A stretch of 64,000 nt of DNA from Pseudomonas sp. VD-NE ins (GCF_031882575.1 NZ_CP134772.1:2747001-2811000), one strand, 5' to 3'; positions 8,686-17,679 are shown, counted from the first letter of the stretch. Translations and numbers: made by a program. Notes: generated by a model from the letters alone, not told the origin.

Positions 8686-8982
8686 GCTTGCTCTTCCTTG
8701 AGTGAGTTCAGCCACGGGCTCTCGCTGAGCCGTCCCTGGCCTTCGATGGAGCCGCGAGATTAATCAGTGACTGCCCACGCGCCAGTGATCGAAGTCAACG
8801 TTGTGTCAGCCAATGTTTCTGCGGCGACGAATCGCCTTATGCTCAATGGTTTGCTTGTGCTGATTTTTTATTACTTCAAATGTCTTCGAGGCTATTGCAC
8901 AGTCGCGCCTGATCAGAGCCGGACGATCCCGGCAGAACGATGGTTTTTCGCAGCGGGTGGGACCCGTTTCAGGGAGCAAGGC

Positions 8983-9489
8983 ATGGGTGGGTACAACCCG
9001 CATTACCAGATCATTGGGCAGATGTTCCAAAAGGACTATCGTTGGCTGTGCGCCGCCGTTGGCCGCACGCTGGGTTGCCCGCACAGTGCGCAAGACATTG
9101 CCTCGGAAACCTTTCTGCGGGTGCTGGCACTGCCGGACCCCACGGCCATTCGCGAGCCACGGGCACTGTTGACCACCATCGCGCGGCGGTTGGTATACGA
9201 AGGCTGGCGTCGCCAGGACCTTGAACGCGCTTATCTGGAAAGTCTGGCGCTGGCGCCCGAGCCGGTGCATCCGTCGCCGGAAGAACGGGCACTGGTGATC
9301 GAAGCGCTGTTGGCGGTCGATCGTTTGCTCAACGGGTTGTCGGCCAAGGCCAAAGCGGCGTTTCTCTACCATCAACTCGACGGTTTGACCTACAGCGAGA
9401 TCGGCGAGCGCCTCGGGGTGTCCACCAGTCGCGTGCAGCAATACATGGTCGAGGCGTTCAAGCGCTGCTATCAGGCGATGCAGGCATGA
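8983..9489 (+). CDS. FecI-like ECF sigma factor
   Basis: This 168-residue ECF sigma-70 factor has region 2 near the start (MFQKDYRWLCAAVGRTLGCP, SAQDIASETFLRVL) and region 4 at the end (LSAKAKAAFLYHQLDGLTYS, EIGERLGVSTSRVQQYMVEA). The ATG at 8983 has AGGGAG six bases upstream. An open extension back to 8767 lacks sigma homology and was not used. It overlaps the FecR-like gene by ATGA, so the pair is coupled. By family logic it is activated by a signal passed from a TonB-dependent receptor and then transcribes receptor genes. The shared motif before the two receptors and yejA is the likely target. The upstream 297 bp (8686-8982) show no clear Fur box or gene. Confidence 0.9.
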   Translation: MGGYNPHYQIIGQMFQKDYRWLCAAVGRTLGCPHSAQDIASETFLRVLALPDPTAIREPRALLTTIARRLVYEGWRRQDLERAYLESLALAPEPVHPSPEERALVIEALLAVDRLLNGLSAKAKAAFLYHQLDGLTYSEIGERLGVSTSRVQQYMVEAFKRCYQAMQA

Positions 9490-10433
9490 GGCCGGACGAA
9501 GCGGTGATCGACGAGGCGGCGCAATGGCTGGCGTTGCTGCAATCGGGCGAGGCGGGCATGGCCGAGCGGGCCGCGTTCGAGGTCTGGCGGGGCGCCGACC
9601 CCCGGCATCAGCAGGTCATCGAGCAGATGGGCGGCGGCCTGAGCCTGCTGCGCAACCCGACCTTGCGCAACGTGCCGCGCAACAGCCTGCTGCACAGTCT
9701 CAATGCGCCATCGAGTCGTCGACGCTTTATCAGCGGCAGTATGAGTGTGCTCGGCATTGCGCTGTTGGCCGGGTTGCTCGGACGGCGCTACGGCTGGCTG
9801 CCGGAGGCGGGGGAGTTGTCGACCGGGACTGGCGAGCGACGTGACTTCACCCTGGCCGACGGCAGTGCGCTGACCCTCAACGCGCGCAGCCGTGTGGTGC
9901 CTTTGTTCGATAGCCAACAGCGCCTGCTCGCCTTGCGCAGCGGTGAGTTGTTGGTCGACGTGGCAAAAGAGCCGGCGAGGCCCTTTGTGGTCGAGACCGC
10001 GCATGGGCGCATGCGTGCGCTGGGGACAAGATTTCTCGTGCAGTACAGCGAGGAGGCGACGCGTTTGGTGATGCTCCATTCGCGGGTCGAAGTGGCCACC
10101 ACCGGTGGCGCGCGGCAAGTGGTGCAGGCCGGCGAGAGTCTGTTGTTCAACGGCGCCGGGGTGCTCTCGCTGGAACACAGCAACGGCCAGGAAAGTGCCT
10201 GGGTGCAAGGTCGTCTGGAAGTGCGCGACCGGCCTTTGCGCGAGGTCGTCGACAGCCTGCGCCGCTACCGTCGCGGCATCTTGCACCTGAGCCCGGAAGT
10301 CGCCGACCTGCGCCTCAGCGGCCTCTATCCGCTCGACGACAGCGATCGCACGTTGCAACTGCTGGAGCGCTCGCTGTCGATCCGCGTCACCTGGCACAAC
10401 CCGTACTGGGTCAGCATCGACGCGCGGTTATAA
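9486..10433 (+). CDS. FecR-like transmembrane sigma regulator
   Basis: This 315-residue protein has a cytoplasmic N-terminal DUF4880-type segment (DEAAQWLALLQSGEAGMAER, then VWRGADPRHQQVIEQM) that binds the sigma factor. A single membrane helix lies at about 81-99 (FISGSMSVLGIALLAGLLG). The periplasmic FecR domain follows (GERRDFTLADGSALTLNARS, GELLVDVAKE), then a C-terminal STN-like module (LREVVDSLRRYRRGILHLSP). In FecR systems this part contacts the N-terminal signalling domain of the receptor. It is translationally coupled to the sigma gene and lies 91 bp before a receptor that has the matching STN domain, so the three probably form one signalling unit. Confidence 0.9.
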   Translation: MRPDEAVIDEAAQWLALLQSGEAGMAERAAFEVWRGADPRHQQVIEQMGGGLSLLRNPTLRNVPRNSLLHSLNAPSSRRRFISGSMSVLGIALLAGLLGRRYGWLPEAGELSTGTGERRDFTLADGSALTLNARSRVVPLFDSQQRLLALRSGELLVDVAKEPARPFVVETAHGRMRALGTRFLVQYSEEATRLVMLHSRVEVATTGGARQVVQAGESLLFNGAGVLSLEHSNGQESAWVQGRLEVRDRPLREVVDSLRRYRRGILHLSPEVADLRLSGLYPLDDSDRTLQLLERSLSIRVTWHNPYWVSIDARL

Positions 10434-10450
10434 ACCCATAACTTCTTGGC

Positions 10451-10516
10451 CTAATCGCCGCCCTATAAAAAGTGCTGGCCCGCTGCTCATTCCCTGCAGA
10501 TGCCTCCAACAGGGAA
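10451..10516 (+). promoter_or_regulatory. Shared promoter/leader signature, copy 1, with RBS-masking hairpin
   Basis: The motif CTAA (10451), 8 bp, CTATAAA (10463), 15 bp, GCTCAT (10485) recurs with identical spacing before the second receptor (14726) and yejA (17493). After it, TTCCCTG (10490-10496) can pair with CAGGGAA (10510-10516), which contains the ribosome binding site of the receptor gene. The ATG is nine bases further on. It is probably a target of the adjacent ECF sigma factor; which part is the -10 element is not settled. Confidence 0.65.
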
Positions 10517-10524
10517 ACCCTTCG

Positions 10525-13434
10525 ATGTTCTCAATCAAACAACAATTACCTCGATTGACCCTCGCCGCTGCCTTGGCGATGGGCATCAGCCCATGGGCGG
10601 CGGTTGCTCAGGAACCGGCAGCGGCGGTGTTTACCTTCGACCTCGCCAGTGGGCCGCTCGACGAAGTGCTGCTGGACATCTCGCGGCAGAGCGGTGTGCC
10701 GATTTCCTTCAGTCAGGAGCTGGTGCAGGGCAAACGCAGCGCGGCTGTGCGCGGCGCGTTGGGCGGTCGTCAGGCAGTAGAAAAAGCTTTGCTCGGCAGT
10801 GGTCTGCAAGTCGAGCAAAGCGCTCAGGGGCTGACGGTTCGAGAGGCCGATGCGCCGGCGAAAGTCACTGCCGTGGCACCGGTCACCAGTGCCGATTACC
10901 GCATGGAAAAAGTCACCGTGACCGGTTCGCGCATTGCCCGCGCGCAGAGCGATGGCGCCACACCGGTCAACGTCATCACCCACGAGGAAATGGAAGCGCG
11001 CGGCTACAAGAACGTCTACGACGCGCTTGCGACGCAAACGCAAAACACCGGCATGACCCAAGGCGAAGATTACGGCAACACCTGGCAACCGGCGGCCAGC
11101 GCATTGAACCTGCGCGGCCTTGGCCCGAACCATACGCTGGTGTTGATCAACGGCCGGCGCGTGGCCGACTACCCGACGCCGTACGATGGCAAGGTCAACT
11201 TCACCAACCTTGCGAACATTCCTTCGGCGGTCATCGAACGCATCGAAATCCTCAGCAGCGGCGCCTCGGCGATTTACGGTTCGGACGCGATCGCCGGGGT
11301 GGTCAACATCATCCTCAAGGACAAGATCAACGGCGTCGACGTCAACCTCAAGGGCGGCACCAGTGAGCGCGGCGGTGGCGACAACCAGCGCTTGCAGATC
11401 AGCGGCGGCGGCAGTTGGGGGGATTTCGACGGCTTGTTCGGTCTGGAACTCACCAACCGCGATCCGATCTGGGCCGATGACCGCGGCTTTATGCAAAACG
11501 GTCCGCTGGCGGACGTCGGTTACCGCCGCGACTTGACCAACAGTCGCTATCTCGGCCCGGGCTGCGGCGCTTATCAGGGCACCTTTGACAACAAACTGGT
11601 CAACAGCGGCGGGCGCTGCCGCACCGATCAGATGTACAACGATTACTGGACCGTGCAGACCCAGAAGGAAAACTACGACGGCTACACCCGTGGCACTTGG
11701 CATTTCAGCGACAGCGGCCAGGTCTTCGCCGATTTGATGTACGGCCTCGACCACATCCAGAACAACACGCGCGGGCCGACCTTCACCTCGCCGGACTTCA
11801 TCAACCAGAACAGCGGCAATCTGGAGCGCTGGTATCGACGCTTCGGTGAAGAGGAAATCGGTGGTCGTACCAGCAACAACAGCAAGTGGCGCGACACCTC
11901 GTGGACCGGCACCCTCGGTCTCTCGGACAAGATTGCTGACACCGGGTGGAGTTACGATCTGGCGGCCAACCGCTCGGAATACCGCAGCGTCAGAACCACG
12001 CGCTATACGCCACTGTCATCGATCCAGGATTTCTACCTCGGCCCGCAACTCGGTGTCAGCGGCGGTTATCCGGTGTTCGCCCCGGACGCCTCTCGCCTCG
12101 ATCGACCTCTGACGCCGCAAGAGTGGCAGCAATTTCGCGGCAACCTGACCCAGAGCAGCAAATCGGTGTCGACCAGTTACAACGCTTCGGTCAATGGCGA
12201 TCTGTTCGACTTGCCGGCCGGCCCCGTGGGCTTCGCTGGTGTGCTGGAGGCGGGCAAGCAGGAATATCGCGTTGACCCGGACGATGGCCTCAACGACGGC
12301 ACGTTCTACGGCGTAAGCCCACAGCAAAGTTCCGGTGGCTCGCGCAAGCGTTATGCGGCGGGCGGCGAGTTCAGCATTCCGGTCACCGACACGCTGCTGG
12401 CGACCGCCGCGGGGCGCTGGGACCAATACAAATTCAGTGGCCGCACCGAACAGCAGAAAACCTACAACCTGGGGCTGGAATGGCGTCCGGTCACCAGCCT
12501 GTTGCTGCGCGGCAGTTACGGCACCAGTTTTCGTGCGCCGGACCTGAACTACATCTATCAGTCCGACAGCAACGGCTACTACCCGGCGCAGATCGATTAT
12601 TACGGTTGCAGCCAGGGCGTGGAGGGCGCTTGTGACCGTGGGCGGGTCGACTACACCCAGAGCGGCACCGCGAATCTGGAGTCGGAACGTGGCAAATCAT
12701 GGACGTACGGGTTCGTCTGGTCACCGTCGCGTAACTTCGATTTCTCCACCGATTTCTGGCGCGTGGAGATCGACGACTTGCTGACCACCGTCGATGAAAA
12801 CCGCCTGCTACAGCAGGAAAACGAATGCCGCAATGGCACGCAGGACATCAACTCGGCCAACTGCCAATCGACCCTGGCGCGCATCGATCGCAACGCCGGC
12901 AATGCGGCGGTCGACCCGAACCAGTTGAATCGCGTGCGGGTCAACGCGATCAACGCCGCCAGCGAGCGGGTCAGTGGTCTGGACTTCAAGAGCAATATTC
13001 GCTGGGGCGCCGGGCAGTACGGCGCGTTCAGTTCGGCACTGGGTTACACCTTGGTGTTGTCGCATTACTACAAGGAATCGGAGGAAGCGCCGACGCAAGA
13101 CTGGCGCACCTCACGCACCAACTACGACTGGCGCAGCAAGGTCAACGCCAGCCTGACCTGGGATTATCAGAAAGCCACGGCGACGCTGATGGGCATTCGT
13201 TACGGTTCAGTCACCAACGGCGCAGGAGACGGACGCCTGTCGCCGTGGACGGTGTTCAACGCCAGTGCGCGTTACAAGCTCAATGACCGGGCGAGTGTCG
13301 GGCTGACCGTGAACAACGTGCTCAATCAGGTCAAACACGATGATTCGGCGGGGTGGCCGTATTACCCGACCGGCAACTATGACCCGTACGGACGGCAGTG
13401 GTGGCTGGATGTGAGTTATCACTTCGGCGGCTGA
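10525..13434 (+). CDS. TonB-dependent outer membrane receptor with signalling (STN) domain
   Basis: This 969-residue outer membrane transporter has a signal peptide ending near AVAQ (about 30) and then an STN domain (FTFDLASGPLDEVLLDISRQ... to about 105), found in receptors that signal to FecR-type regulators. The plug domain starts near 125 (VTVTGSRIARA, LVLINGRRV, IERIEILSSGASAIYGSDAI). A large beta-barrel follows, with the terminal strand WWLDVSYHFGG. It lies just after the sigma/FecR pair and its own promoter motif. The ligand is unknown; the nearby peptide ABC importer argues for a peptide or peptide-like siderophore or antibiotic. The ending Phe-Gly-Gly, rather than a terminal Phe, is slightly unusual. 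Confidence 0.92.
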   Translation: MFSIKQQLPRLTLAAALAMGISPWAAVAQEPAAAVFTFDLASGPLDEVLLDISRQSGVPISFSQELVQGKRSAAVRGALGGRQAVEKALLGSGLQVEQSAQGLTVREADAPAKVTAVAPVTSADYRMEKVTVTGSRIARAQSDGATPVNVITHEEMEARGYKNVYDALATQTQNTGMTQGEDYGNTWQPAASALNLRGLGPNHTLVLINGRRVADYPTPYDGKVNFTNLANIPSAVIERIEILSSGASAIYGSDAIAGVVNIILKDKINGVDVNLKGGTSERGGGDNQRLQISGGGSWGDFDGLFGLELTNRDPIWADDRGFMQNGPLADVGYRRDLTNSRYLGPGCGAYQGTFDNKLVNSGGRCRTDQMYNDYWTVQTQKENYDGYTRGTWHFSDSGQVFADLMYGLDHIQNNTRGPTFTSPDFINQNSGNLERWYRRFGEEEIGGRTSNNSKWRDTSWTGTLGLSDKIADTGWSYDLAANRSEYRSVRTTRYTPLSSIQDFYLGPQLGVSGGYPVFAPDASRLDRPLTPQEWQQFRGNLTQSSKSVSTSYNASVNGDLFDLPAGPVGFAGVLEAGKQEYRVDPDDGLNDGTFYGVSPQQSSGGSRKRYAAGGEFSIPVTDTLLATAAGRWDQYKFSGRTEQQKTYNLGLEWRPVTSLLLRGSYGTSFRAPDLNYIYQSDSNGYYPAQIDYYGCSQGVEGACDRGRVDYTQSGTANLESERGKSWTYGFVWSPSRNFDFSTDFWRVEIDDLLTTVDENRLLQQENECRNGTQDINSANCQSTLARIDRNAGNAAVDPNQLNRVRVNAINAASERVSGLDFKSNIRWGAGQYGAFSSALGYTLVLSHYYKESEEAPTQDWRTSRTNYDWRSKVNASLTWDYQKATATLMGIRYGSVTNGAGDGRLSPWTVFNASARYKLNDRASVGLTVNNVLNQVKHDDSAGWPYYPTGNYDPYGRQWWLDVSYHFGG

Positions 13435-13704
13435 GGGCAGGAATCTCGCGTTTACGTCCTACGGAAAATGGCAGGTTTTGCGGCAACCAGCGGATATTTC
13501 CGACGACTTTTTCAGGTTGGTCGTCGGAAGCGCGATCTATAGCATCGGACCTGACATTGAAGTCGCTGAGTGGCTTGAACGCTCAGGCTCCCAGATAAAG
13601 GATCGATTATGCGTACCCCACACATCGAGCATGAAACCTCTGTTTATTCCCTGCGTAACTTCTGGATCGACGATCGCGCCAGATGCCCCATGGAGGATGT
13701 CGCG

Positions 13705-14181
13705 ATGCCCACAGCAAAAGTGCCCCGGCTGACGGGGTTGAAGAAGGTCGAGGGCAAGCCTGTCGATCTGCTCCTGCATGGCCAGGACCTCGGTGACGAC
13801 GCCATGCTGATTGTCCGCCTTACCGAGGAGGGCTTTGAACTCAGCGATGTCGTCAACATGCTTTCAACTTCCGAAATGTACCTGCGCGAAGACATGGTCA
13901 AACGCATCACCGGCAGGTCTGTCAGAACCGTGCAGCGGCTGCTGAAGGAAGGCAAATCGATACGGCTTGACTCGCAGCAGAGCGTTGTCGCCTACCAATA
14001 TGCGCTGGTGCTGGAGATGGCCACTCGTGCGTTCGGGGGGCTGTCACAGGCGGAGATATGGATGCAGAAGTCCACCCCGTACCTTAACGGCTACGTGCCG
14101 TTGGAGTTGACCCACCATCCGCTCGGTTTCCAGATGGTCGAGCAATACTTGTGTCGGGTCCTGTACGGGGGGTACCCATGA
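13705..14181 (+). CDS. Xre/MbcA/ParS-type antitoxin of a RES toxin-antitoxin pair
   Basis: This 158-residue protein has the fold of Xre-type antitoxins with a C-terminal toxin-binding DUF2384 domain (ALVLEMATRAFGGLSQAEIW, then MQKSTPYLNGYVPLELTHHP). The centre holds a helix-turn-helix (YLREDMVKRITGRSVRTVQR). The ATG at 13705 is preceded by a strong GGAGG at the right distance. An in-frame ATG at 13609, also with a ribosome binding site, would add 32 residues of no recognisable homology. It overlaps the RES toxin gene by ATGA. Such antitoxins bind the toxin and repress their own promoter. The 270-bp gap upstream (13435-13704) would hold that promoter; no clear operator was found. Confidence 0.85.
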   Translation: MPTAKVPRLTGLKKVEGKPVDLLLHGQDLGDDAMLIVRLTEEGFELSDVVNMLSTSEMYLREDMVKRITGRSVRTVQRLLKEGKSIRLDSQQSVVAYQYALVLEMATRAFGGLSQAEIWMQKSTPYLNGYVPLELTHHPLGFQMVEQYLCRVLYGGYP

Positions 14182-14681
14182 ATCCCTTGCCCTGGGAAGG
14201 GCACTGGTATGGCTGGCGCCTGGATCAGGAGGCCTACGGACAGACATGGGACAGCGGGATGGGTTCAAAACTGAAGGGCGGTCGATGGAATGCGCCTGGC
14301 CGGCGAGTCGTCTATGCATCTGTTGACCCGTCCTCGGCCATTCTGGAGGTGGCAGCCAATAATAGTTTTGATGCACTGGACAGAGAGCCTTATGTGCTGA
14401 CGTGCTTTGAGGTCATCCGCGATGCACGGGTCAAAGTCGTTCAGCCCGAAGAGGTACCGAATCCTTACTGGTTGAGTCCCGCGTGGCCGTCGCCCAATCA
14501 ACAGCGGTTTGCCGACGCTTTACTGGATGAACATCCGTTTGTGCTGATCCCATCGGCGGCAACCCGGCATTCGTGGAATCTGCTGGTGAGCTGCGACCTG
14601 GCAGAGGGGCAGTTCAAAATGGTCTCTCAAGAACGTTTTGGCCTGGATACACGGTTGCTGCGGGAGATGGCATCGGCTTGA
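14178..14681 (+). CDS. RES-domain toxin (NAD+-degrading family)
   Basis: This 167-residue protein has the conserved polar residues of the RES family: Arg36 in LKGGRWN, Tyr46 in VVYAS, Glu57 in AILEVAAN, and Ser126/Asn134 in IPSAATRHSWNLLVS. Characterised RES toxins deplete NAD+ by phosphorolysis or glycohydrolysis and halt growth. All expected catalytic residues appear intact. The start at ATG 14178 overlaps the antitoxin stop codon. The pair separates the two TonB receptor genes although it has no obvious role in uptake, so it may be a later insertion. Confidence 0.88.
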   Translation: MNPLPWEGHWYGWRLDQEAYGQTWDSGMGSKLKGGRWNAPGRRVVYASVDPSSAILEVAANNSFDALDREPYVLTCFEVIRDARVKVVQPEEVPNPYWLSPAWPSPNQQRFADALLDEHPFVLIPSAATRHSWNLLVSCDLAEGQFKMVSQERFGLDTRLLREMASA

Positions 14682-14725
14682 TACGGAGGCATGGCATTTT
14701 TTGCATAACCTCATCACCCAACGGT

Positions 14726-14791
14726 CTAAATCGCCCTCTATAAATCCTTATTCGTCATCGCACATCCCTGCATAAACCAAAACGCAGGGAT
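14726..14791 (+). promoter_or_regulatory. Shared promoter/leader signature, copy 2, with RBS-masking hairpin
   Basis: CTAA (14726), 8 bp, CTATAAA (14738), 15 bp, GCACAT (14760) match copies 1 and 3 with identical spacing. ATCCCTGC (14764-14771) can pair with GCAGGGAT (14784-14791), which contains the AGGGA ribosome binding site nine bases before the receptor ATG. The first arm is 26 bases after the CTATAAA start, exactly as in copy 1. Confidence 0.65.
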
Positions 14792-14799
14792 GGCTGTTC

Positions 14800-17454
14800 A
14801 TGATTCAGTTTTCACCCGTCAAATCACCTTTGAGCCTGGCCTTGCTGCTGGCAATCAACACGCTGCCGGCCATTGCCGCCGACAGCACGGCAACCGAACC
14901 GACCACCCAACTGCAGCGTGTCGAAGTCACAGGGACGGCAATCCGCCGGGTCGATGCAGAAACGGCGGTGCCGGTCACCATCCTGCGCGTCGAAGAGTTG
15001 CGCGAGCAGGGCGTCACCACCACCGAGGAACTGGTCAGTCGCATTTCCGCCAACCAGTCTTCGGTCGGATCCGGGCGTTCGGTGGGGTCAAGCAGTGGCG
15101 GTGCGTCTTATGCGGATCTGCGCGGCATTGGCGCCAACAAAACCTTGGTGCTGCTCAATGGCCGGCGTCTGAGCAACAACGCCACCAATGCGATCAACGG
15201 CTCGGGTGTCGACCTCAACACCATTCCGTTTGCCGCCATTGACCGTGTGGAAGTACTGCGCGATGGCGCCTCGGCGCTGTACGGCACTGATGCGATTGGC
15301 GGGGTGATCAACTTCATCACCAAGACCAGCCTCACCGAAGGGCAGATCAGCACCAACTACGACACGCCAACCCATTCGGGTGGCGGTGAAAGCCGCAACT
15401 TCAGCGGCAGCTGGGGCTTCGGCGATTTGCAGGAGGACCGCTTCAACGTGTTTGGTGTGGTCAGTTATGACAAACAGCAACGTTTGGCTGCTGAAGATCG
15501 CGGTTACACCTACAACTATCAGCCGAACCGCGGACTTGATTACACCTCCGGCACCGCCTCGCCGGCCAACTGGAGTCAAGGCAATAACGCCACCAACCCC
15601 TTGGCCGGATCGGGCTGCAACGCGCCGGGATTGCTGGCGCGCAACGGCATCTGCCGGCAGAGCCTGTGGAATTACCTCGATCTGGTGCCGGAAACGGAAA
15701 AGACTTCGGCCTTCGCCAAAGCCACCGGCAAACTGTCGGACGATCACAACGTCAGCCTCGAATACTTCTGGGCGCAAAACGAAAACCGCACGCAAATCGG
15801 CCCGGGCACGTTGATGAGCAATCAGGTCAACCCGGGCACGGCGTTCTATCCGGGCAACGGCATCACCCCCGGGCCGAACGGTTTTGCCCTCGACCCGACG
15901 CAACCGATCGACGTGAACTGGCGTGAAACCGCTGTTGGCGCGCGTCAGCACGAAGACGACAACACCAGTCAGCGCTTGCTGCTGAGTGTCGACGGCACGC
16001 TGGTCGGCTGGGATTACAACCTCGGTGCCTCGTACAACCAGAACAAAGTGGTCAACAGCATTCAGGACGGCTACGTCAACGATCGTGCGGTCAGCGCCGG
16101 TATTGCCAACGGCGTGATCAATCCGTTCGGCCCGCAGACAGCTGCCGGTTCAGCGCTGCTGGCGGCCAACGCGGTGGACGGCGATTACGCCACGGCGGTC
16201 GGGCGGGTGAAGGCTATCGACGGGCGCATCAGCCGTGAAATCGGCGACTGGTTCGGCTCCGGCCCTTCGGCATTGGCGCTCGGCGGCGAGTATCGCAAGG
16301 AAGACTTCCATCAGGATTTCGCAGCATTTGCTGGCGATGTGCAAAGCCTCGGTGTCGACCCGAACGGCAGTGTTGCCGGGGATCGCAGCGTCTCGGCCGA
16401 GTACGCCGAGGTCAACGTGCCGGTGCTCGACAGTCTTGAATTGTCCGCAGCGGTACGCCACGACAAGTACAGCGACTTCGGCAGCACCACCAATCCGAAG
16501 TACTCGTTCCGCTTCCAGCCATTCAAGGAGCTGGTGGTGCGCGGTGCCTACAGCGAAGGCTTTCGCGCGCCGTCATTGTACGAGCTGTACAACCCGACCT
16601 TTACCAGTTTCACCAACGCCAACTACAACGATCCGCGCTTGTGCGCTGGCGGCAACCCGAGCAATGGTGGCATCGCCAACCGTGATTGCGCGCAGCAGTT
16701 CAATCGCACCAGCGGCGGCAATACCGATCTGAGCCCGGAAACCGCCCGCAACGTCACCCTCGGCTTTGTCTATCAGCCGTTCGAGCGCCTGAGCGCCGGG
16801 CTGGATTTCTGGTGGATCGACATTGGCAACCAGATCGCCGAGTTCCCCGAGTCGGCGGTGTTCGAGAACCCTGAACTGTACCCGGATCGCCTGGTGCGCA
16901 AGCCGGATGGCTCCATCGATCACATCGTCACCGGGCTGGCCAACCTCGGCAAGATCAAGACCAATGGCGTCGATGTCAGCTTCGATTACCGTTTGCCGAG
17001 CACGCCGTACGGCAATTTCGGCATCGGTCTGCAAGGCACTTACGTCACCCGCTATGACTACCAGCAACAACTCAAGGGCGACTACATCGACAAGCTCGGC
17101 GATTTCCGTGGCGGCGACTTTGCTTCGGCGGGCGCCGTGGCGCGCTGGCGGCACAGCCTGACCGGCAGCTGGAACTACGGCCCGTTCGGCGCCGCGCTGA
17201 CCAACCGCTATACCAGCGGTTACCACGACTCCGATCGCGACACCCACGATTACGTTGGCTCTTACAACGTCTGGGATCTGGCCGGCACCTACACCTGGCG
17301 CAAGACCTTGAGCGTGACCCTCGGCGCGAAAAACCTGTTCGACCGCGAGCCACCGTTCAGCAACCAGACCTACACGTTCCAGAGCGGCTACGACCCGAAA
17401 TATGGCGACCCGTTTGGGCGGACGCTGTACACGCGGGTCAGTTACAAGTTCTGA
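14800..17454 (+). CDS. TonB-dependent outer membrane receptor (no signalling domain)
   Basis: This 884-residue receptor has a signal peptide (MIQFSPVKSPLSLALLLAIN... to about Ala27) followed directly by the plug (VEVTGTAIRRVDAETAVPVT, LVLLNGRRLSNN, IDRVEVLRDGASALYGTDAI). A barrel with the canonical C-terminal aromatic strand (LYTRVSYKF) completes it. There is no STN domain, so it should transport without signalling, in contrast to the receptor at 10525. The two share plug features but are clearly different in sequence. It carries the same promoter/leader signature as the first receptor and precedes the yejABEF-type operon, so a shared substrate path is likely but unproven. Confidence 0.92.
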   Translation: MIQFSPVKSPLSLALLLAINTLPAIAADSTATEPTTQLQRVEVTGTAIRRVDAETAVPVTILRVEELREQGVTTTEELVSRISANQSSVGSGRSVGSSSGGASYADLRGIGANKTLVLLNGRRLSNNATNAINGSGVDLNTIPFAAIDRVEVLRDGASALYGTDAIGGVINFITKTSLTEGQISTNYDTPTHSGGGESRNFSGSWGFGDLQEDRFNVFGVVSYDKQQRLAAEDRGYTYNYQPNRGLDYTSGTASPANWSQGNNATNPLAGSGCNAPGLLARNGICRQSLWNYLDLVPETEKTSAFAKATGKLSDDHNVSLEYFWAQNENRTQIGPGTLMSNQVNPGTAFYPGNGITPGPNGFALDPTQPIDVNWRETAVGARQHEDDNTSQRLLLSVDGTLVGWDYNLGASYNQNKVVNSIQDGYVNDRAVSAGIANGVINPFGPQTAAGSALLAANAVDGDYATAVGRVKAIDGRISREIGDWFGSGPSALALGGEYRKEDFHQDFAAFAGDVQSLGVDPNGSVAGDRSVSAEYAEVNVPVLDSLELSAAVRHDKYSDFGSTTNPKYSFRFQPFKELVVRGAYSEGFRAPSLYELYNPTFTSFTNANYNDPRLCAGGNPSNGGIANRDCAQQFNRTSGGNTDLSPETARNVTLGFVYQPFERLSAGLDFWWIDIGNQIAEFPESAVFENPELYPDRLVRKPDGSIDHIVTGLANLGKIKTNGVDVSFDYRLPSTPYGNFGIGLQGTYVTRYDYQQQLKGDYIDKLGDFRGGDFASAGAVARWRHSLTGSWNYGPFGAALTNRYTSGYHDSDRDTHDYVGSYNVWDLAGTYTWRKTLSVTLGAKNLFDREPPFSNQTYTFQSGYDPKYGDPFGRTLYTRVSYKF

Positions 17455-17492
17455 GAATGATCAGCGATGGCGGGTTTTAGTCACCTATTGAT

Positions 17493-17544
17493 CTAAAGCC
17501 TGCCCTATAAAAATCGCCTGCCTGTTGCACATTACAGGTAGGCA
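17493..17544 (+). promoter_or_regulatory. Shared promoter/leader signature, copy 3 (before the ABC importer)
   Basis: CTAA (17493), 8 bp, CTATAAA (17505), 15 bp, GCACAT (17527) are spaced exactly as in copies 1 and 2. TGCCTGT (17519-17525) can pair, with a small bulge, with ACAGGTAGGCA (17534-17544). Here the hairpin is far from the yejA start codon (17680), and a REP pair lies between them. Confidence 0.6.
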
Positions 17545-17563
17545 GAAGGTGTGTCGGCTGTTT

Positions 17564-17650
17564 TGGCCCCATCGCTGGCAAGCCAGCTCCCACATGGAAT
17601 TTGTGAACATCACAGACCCTGTGGGAGCTGGCTTGCCAGCGATGAGGCCA
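17564..17650. repeat. REP inverted pair inside the yejA leader
   Basis: CATCGCTGGCAAGCCAGCTC... (17570-17594) and its reverse complement (17620-17644) form perfect 25-bp arms, extended imperfectly to about 17564-17650. It is the same REP type as 3108-3204. It lies between the putative promoter and the start of the transporter operon, so it would be transcribed as a long hairpin. Confidence 0.88.
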
Positions 17651-17679
17651 GTAGCAGCACCGTGTAAAAGGATCTGCCC

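Noticed and set aside
8767..8982. Extended N-terminus of the ECF sigma factor reading frame
   Set aside because: The extra 72 codons show no sigma homology, and the ATG at 8983 has a much better ribosome binding site.
8686..8982. Search for a Fur box before the ECF sigma gene
   Set aside because: AT-rich segments exist, but no GATAAT-type triplet array was found, so iron control is not claimed.
13609..13704. Longer antitoxin start at 13609
   Set aside because: It is possible, but the extra 32 residues lack family similarity and the GGAGG before 13705 is stronger. Kept only as an alternative.
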